From: Aggregatilinea lenta
GTDB lineage: Bacteria; Chloroflexota; Anaerolineae; Aggregatilineales; Aggregatilineaceae
DNA: 64,000 nucleotides
Direction: 5' to 3'
NCBI RefSeq assembly: GCF_003569045.1
Contig: NZ_BFCB01000003.1
Coordinates: 930,001-994,000, forward strand
The translations under genes were made by a program, and so were the position numbers. This document shows, piece after piece, positions 61,791-64,000 of the stretch (its first letter is position 1; each line of letters starts with the position of its first letter). The notes under the pieces are model-generated. The model ran no database searches. It saw nothing but the letters and a program-made list of their open reading frames with translations, and was not told the origin of the DNA.

Positions 61791-63161
61791 ATGGCGCCCC
61801 AATACCCGAATCTACTCGTCATCACCTGCCACGACCTGGGCGACACCCTCGGCTGCTACGGCACGCCGATCCACACGCCCAATCTGGACGCCATCGCCGG
61901 GCAGGGCGCGCTGCTCGAAAATCATTTCGCGCCCGCGTCGATCTGTTCCCCGGCGCGCGGATCGCTGTGGACGGGCTGTTACCCGCATACGCACGGCCTG
62001 ATGGGCCTGATGCCGCGCGGCTGGCAAGTGGACGTGGATCGCTGCCCGCCGCTGCCCGCGCTGCTCAAGGACGCGGGCTACGAGAGCCACCTGTTCGGCG
62101 TGCAGCACGAGCACTGGGATCCGCGCCGCCTGGGCTACGATGCCATCCACGATCTGCCGTCCGAGTTTTGCGACGACGTGACGCCCGCCGTGGTGGACTG
62201 GTTGCGCGCGCGCGCGGACGCTGACGCGCCGTTCCTGGCGGCAGTCGGCTTTTTCGACCCGCACCGCATCGGCCTCGCCAGCCAGGGCTATCGCCCCGAT
62301 TTGCTCAACCAGCCGCCGTCGCACTTCTGGCGCGACGTGTACACCAAAGTCGATCCCGCTGCGGTCGAGGTCCCGCCCTTCCTGCTCGACACCCCCGTGC
62401 AGCGCGCGGAGTTGGCCGATTTTTACGCCGCGATCCAGTTCGTCGATCGGCAGATCGGCGTCATCACGCGCACGCTGGACGAAACCGGGCTGGCCGATAA
62501 CACGCTGCTGATGTTCGTCATCGATCACGGCGCGTCGTTCCTGCACTCCAAAGGCACGCTGTACGACGGCGGCACGAAGGTCGCGTGCATGGTGCGCTGG
62601 CCGGGCGTGATCCCGGCGGGGCAGCGCGTGGCGGGCCTGACCAGCCACGTGGACATCGTGCCGACCCTGCTCGAACTGCTGGATCTGCCAACCCCCGCGC
62701 ACGTCGAAGGGCAGAGCCTCGCGGACGTGCTGCGCGGCGGCGACGCCCCCACGCGCGATTACGTTTTCGCGGAAAAGAACTACACGCAGTACTTCGATCC
62801 GCAGCGCATGGTGCGCTCGGAGCGGTTCAAGTACATCCGGCGCGGGATTCGCAGCTCGATCTTCGACTTCGTGCTGACCGAGCTGGAGATGAGTGCGCCC
62901 AGCTTCCGCAACAACAAGGACGTGTTCGGATTTTACTCCTGCGCGCGGCGCACCGAGGAATTCTACGATCTCGACGCGGACCCCGCCGAACTGCACAACT
63001 TGGCCGAAGATCCGGCCTACGCGGACACGCTGAACGCCCTGCGTGCCGCGCTGGATCGCCACCTGGATGCCACCGCCGACCCGTTCCGCGACCTGCGGAT
63101 CAGCCCGCAGATGCCGCCGGACGTTTACGCAGAGATGAAGCGAGCGAGTAGGGCGCGATGA
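61791..63161 (+). CDS. Sulfatase 4 (formylglycine-type, no signal peptide)
   Basis: 456 residues. NLLVITCHDLGDTLGCYG begins the chain, with HD replacing the usual DDQ/DQQ of metal-binding sulfatases. ASICSPARGSLWTG holds CSPAR. VIDHGASFLHSKGTLYDGG has the distal ligands, closer to sulfatase 2 than to 1 and 3. No signal peptide. It overlaps the following UroD-family gene (ATGA at 63158). The altered N-terminal metal site suggests a different substrate or metal geometry. Confidence 0.9.
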   Translation: MAPQYPNLLVITCHDLGDTLGCYGTPIHTPNLDAIAGQGALLENHFAPASICSPARGSLWTGCYPHTHGLMGLMPRGWQVDVDRCPPLPALLKDAGYESHLFGVQHEHWDPRRLGYDAIHDLPSEFCDDVTPAVVDWLRARADADAPFLAAVGFFDPHRIGLASQGYRPDLLNQPPSHFWRDVYTKVDPAAVEVPPFLLDTPVQRAELADFYAAIQFVDRQIGVITRTLDETGLADNTLLMFVIDHGASFLHSKGTLYDGGTKVACMVRWPGVIPAGQRVAGLTSHVDIVPTLLELLDLPTPAHVEGQSLADVLRGGDAPTRDYVFAEKNYTQYFDPQRMVRSERFKYIRRGIRSSIFDFVLTELEMSAPSFRNNKDVFGFYSCARRTEEFYDLDADPAELHNLAEDPAYADTLNALRAALDRHLDATADPFRDLRISPQMPPDVYAEMKRASRAR

Positions 63162-64000
63162 ATTCACGAGAGCGGATCAAGACATCGCTCGCGTTCCGGG
63201 AACCGGATCGCATCGGCAAGGGGGATGCCTATTGGGAAGATACGCTCACGCGCTGGCATGACGAAGGCCTGCCGGTCGATGCCGACGTGAAGGACGTCTT
63301 CGGGTTTGACATCGAGCCGATCTTCATGGACGCGTCGCTGCGTTTGCCGGAAATGCTGCTGGAAGACACGGACGAATACACCATCCGCCAGGACAAGATC
63401 GGTTATACAGCCAAGCAGTGGAAGGGTCGTTCCGGGGCGCTGGGTTACCTGAACCACGTGATCGAAACGAGCGCGGACTGGGACCGGTTGAAGGGTCGCC
63501 TCGCGGTGGACTTCGGCGGCACGAGCCGCATTCACACCGTCTCGTACTTCGAGCCGTTCGTGCAGTACCCTACCTGGGCCGAGATGGGTGCGACTTTCCG
63601 CCATCTGCTGATCAAAGAACGCTACATCCTGCTGCACGTCTACGGCCCGTGGGAAGCGACGTGGCGCAAGCACGGGTTCGACACGTCCCTGATGACGCTG
63701 GCGCTGGAGCCGGAATTTATCGCGGACATGTGCGAAACGCACGTCGATCTGGTGATCGCCACGCTCGACCGTGCGCAGGCGGAAGGCATCGTGCCGGACG
63801 GGCTGTTTATGGTGGAAGACCTGGGCATGAGCACCGGGATGATGTTCTCGCCCCGCATGTACGAGCGTGTGATCTATCCGGCGCACAAACGCCTGGGCGA
63901 CGCGCTGCGACAGCGCGGCATCACCTACTTCATGCACAGCGATGGCGACATCCGCACGGTGATCCCGCGCCTGATCGACGCGGGCGTGCAGGTGCTGCAG
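63158..64000 (+). CDS. Uroporphyrinogen decarboxylase (UroD/MtaA) family protein, 3' end outside window
   Basis: 281 codons are present, open at the right edge. The start MNSRERIKTSLAFREPDRI is typical of UroD-like proteins outside haem synthesis. HVYGPWEATWRKHGF and FMVEDLGMSTGMMFSPRMYE follow. ITYFMHSDGDIRTVIPRLID contains the H-x-D/C-G element near where methyltransferase members bind zinc. Such proteins include corrinoid-dependent methyltransferases and several unassigned catabolic enzymes. ATG 63158 overlaps the sulfatase 4 stop, so it belongs to that operon. A role in demethylation of the substrate is possible but unproven; tetrapyrrole synthesis is unlikely in this context. Confidence 0.85.
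   Translation, partial: MNSRERIKTSLAFREPDRIGKGDAYWEDTLTRWHDEGLPVDADVKDVFGFDIEPIFMDASLRLPEMLLEDTDEYTIRQDKIGYTAKQWKGRSGALGYLNHVIETSADWDRLKGRLAVDFGGTSRIHTVSYFEPFVQYPTWAEMGATFRHLLIKERYILLHVYGPWEATWRKHGFDTSLMTLALEPEFIADMCETHVDLVIATLDRAQAEGIVPDGLFMVEDLGMSTGMMFSPRMYERVIYPAHKRLGDALRQRGITYFMHSDGDIRTVIPRLIDAGVQVLQ

Overview
The window is GC-rich DNA from a bacterium with many ABC importers lacking outer-membrane partners, SBBP/DUF11-type giant surface proteins, Tat-exported respiratory enzymes and GTAGGGGC-type intergenic palindromes. Together these suggest a member of the Chloroflexota (Anaerolineae-like). That is inference from gene content; no rRNA or tRNA gene was seen. High GC makes long antisense open frames common, and the calls below rest on protein signatures.

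Layout. (1) 1-9533, minus: one uninterrupted frame (3177 codons, running off the left edge) for a giant secreted protein with a DUF7948-like N-terminus, a seven-bladed SBBP propeller, 19 tandem beta-sandwich repeats, two DUF11-like domains and a C-terminal membrane segment. (2) 10146-11228, plus: a Gfo/Idh/MocA dehydrogenase. (3) 22253-11453, minus: an operon of a LacI regulator, an ADP-ribosylglycohydrolase-family enzyme, a sugar ABC importer, a second ADP-ribosylglycohydrolase with extra domains, and a three-gene SucC/SucD/citryl-CoA-lyase module whose SucC-like subunit carries a fused two-cluster ferredoxin domain. A perfect copy of one 17-bp operator lies before lacI and before the first hydrolase. 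(4) 28776-22500, minus: a GntR/HutC regulator, SIS isomerase, second sugar ABC importer and FGGY kinase.

(5) 29216-38805, plus: a sulfur-respiration block. It holds an ArsR regulator, a membrane triheme cytochrome, a split YeeE/YedE (thiosulfate-uptake-like) pair, a PsrABC/PhsABC-type molybdoenzyme, and then cytochrome b, a nonaheme cytochrome c and a Rieske protein. (6) 38989-44336: housekeeping or isolated genes (glycosyltransferase, HtpG, secreted alpha/beta hydrolase, CobT).

(7) 44519-64000: a large catabolic island. It has an Opp/Dpp-type importer split over two opposed operons, two paralogous FadR-type regulators, a DapA-family aldolase, four sulfatases without signal peptides, two FAD oxidoreductases, two unrecognised beta-rich proteins and a UroD-family protein cut by the right edge. 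The same operator (TCAGA-YR-TCTGATATC) sits at the predicted start site of three promoters here, which ties the island into one regulon. The likely scheme is intact import of a sulfated compound followed by cytoplasmic desulfation, oxidation and aldol cleavage; the substrate cannot be read from the sequence. Six intergenic regions carry dispersed palindromes, and two related ~120-bp MITE-like elements sit in the control regions of both FadR paralogs.
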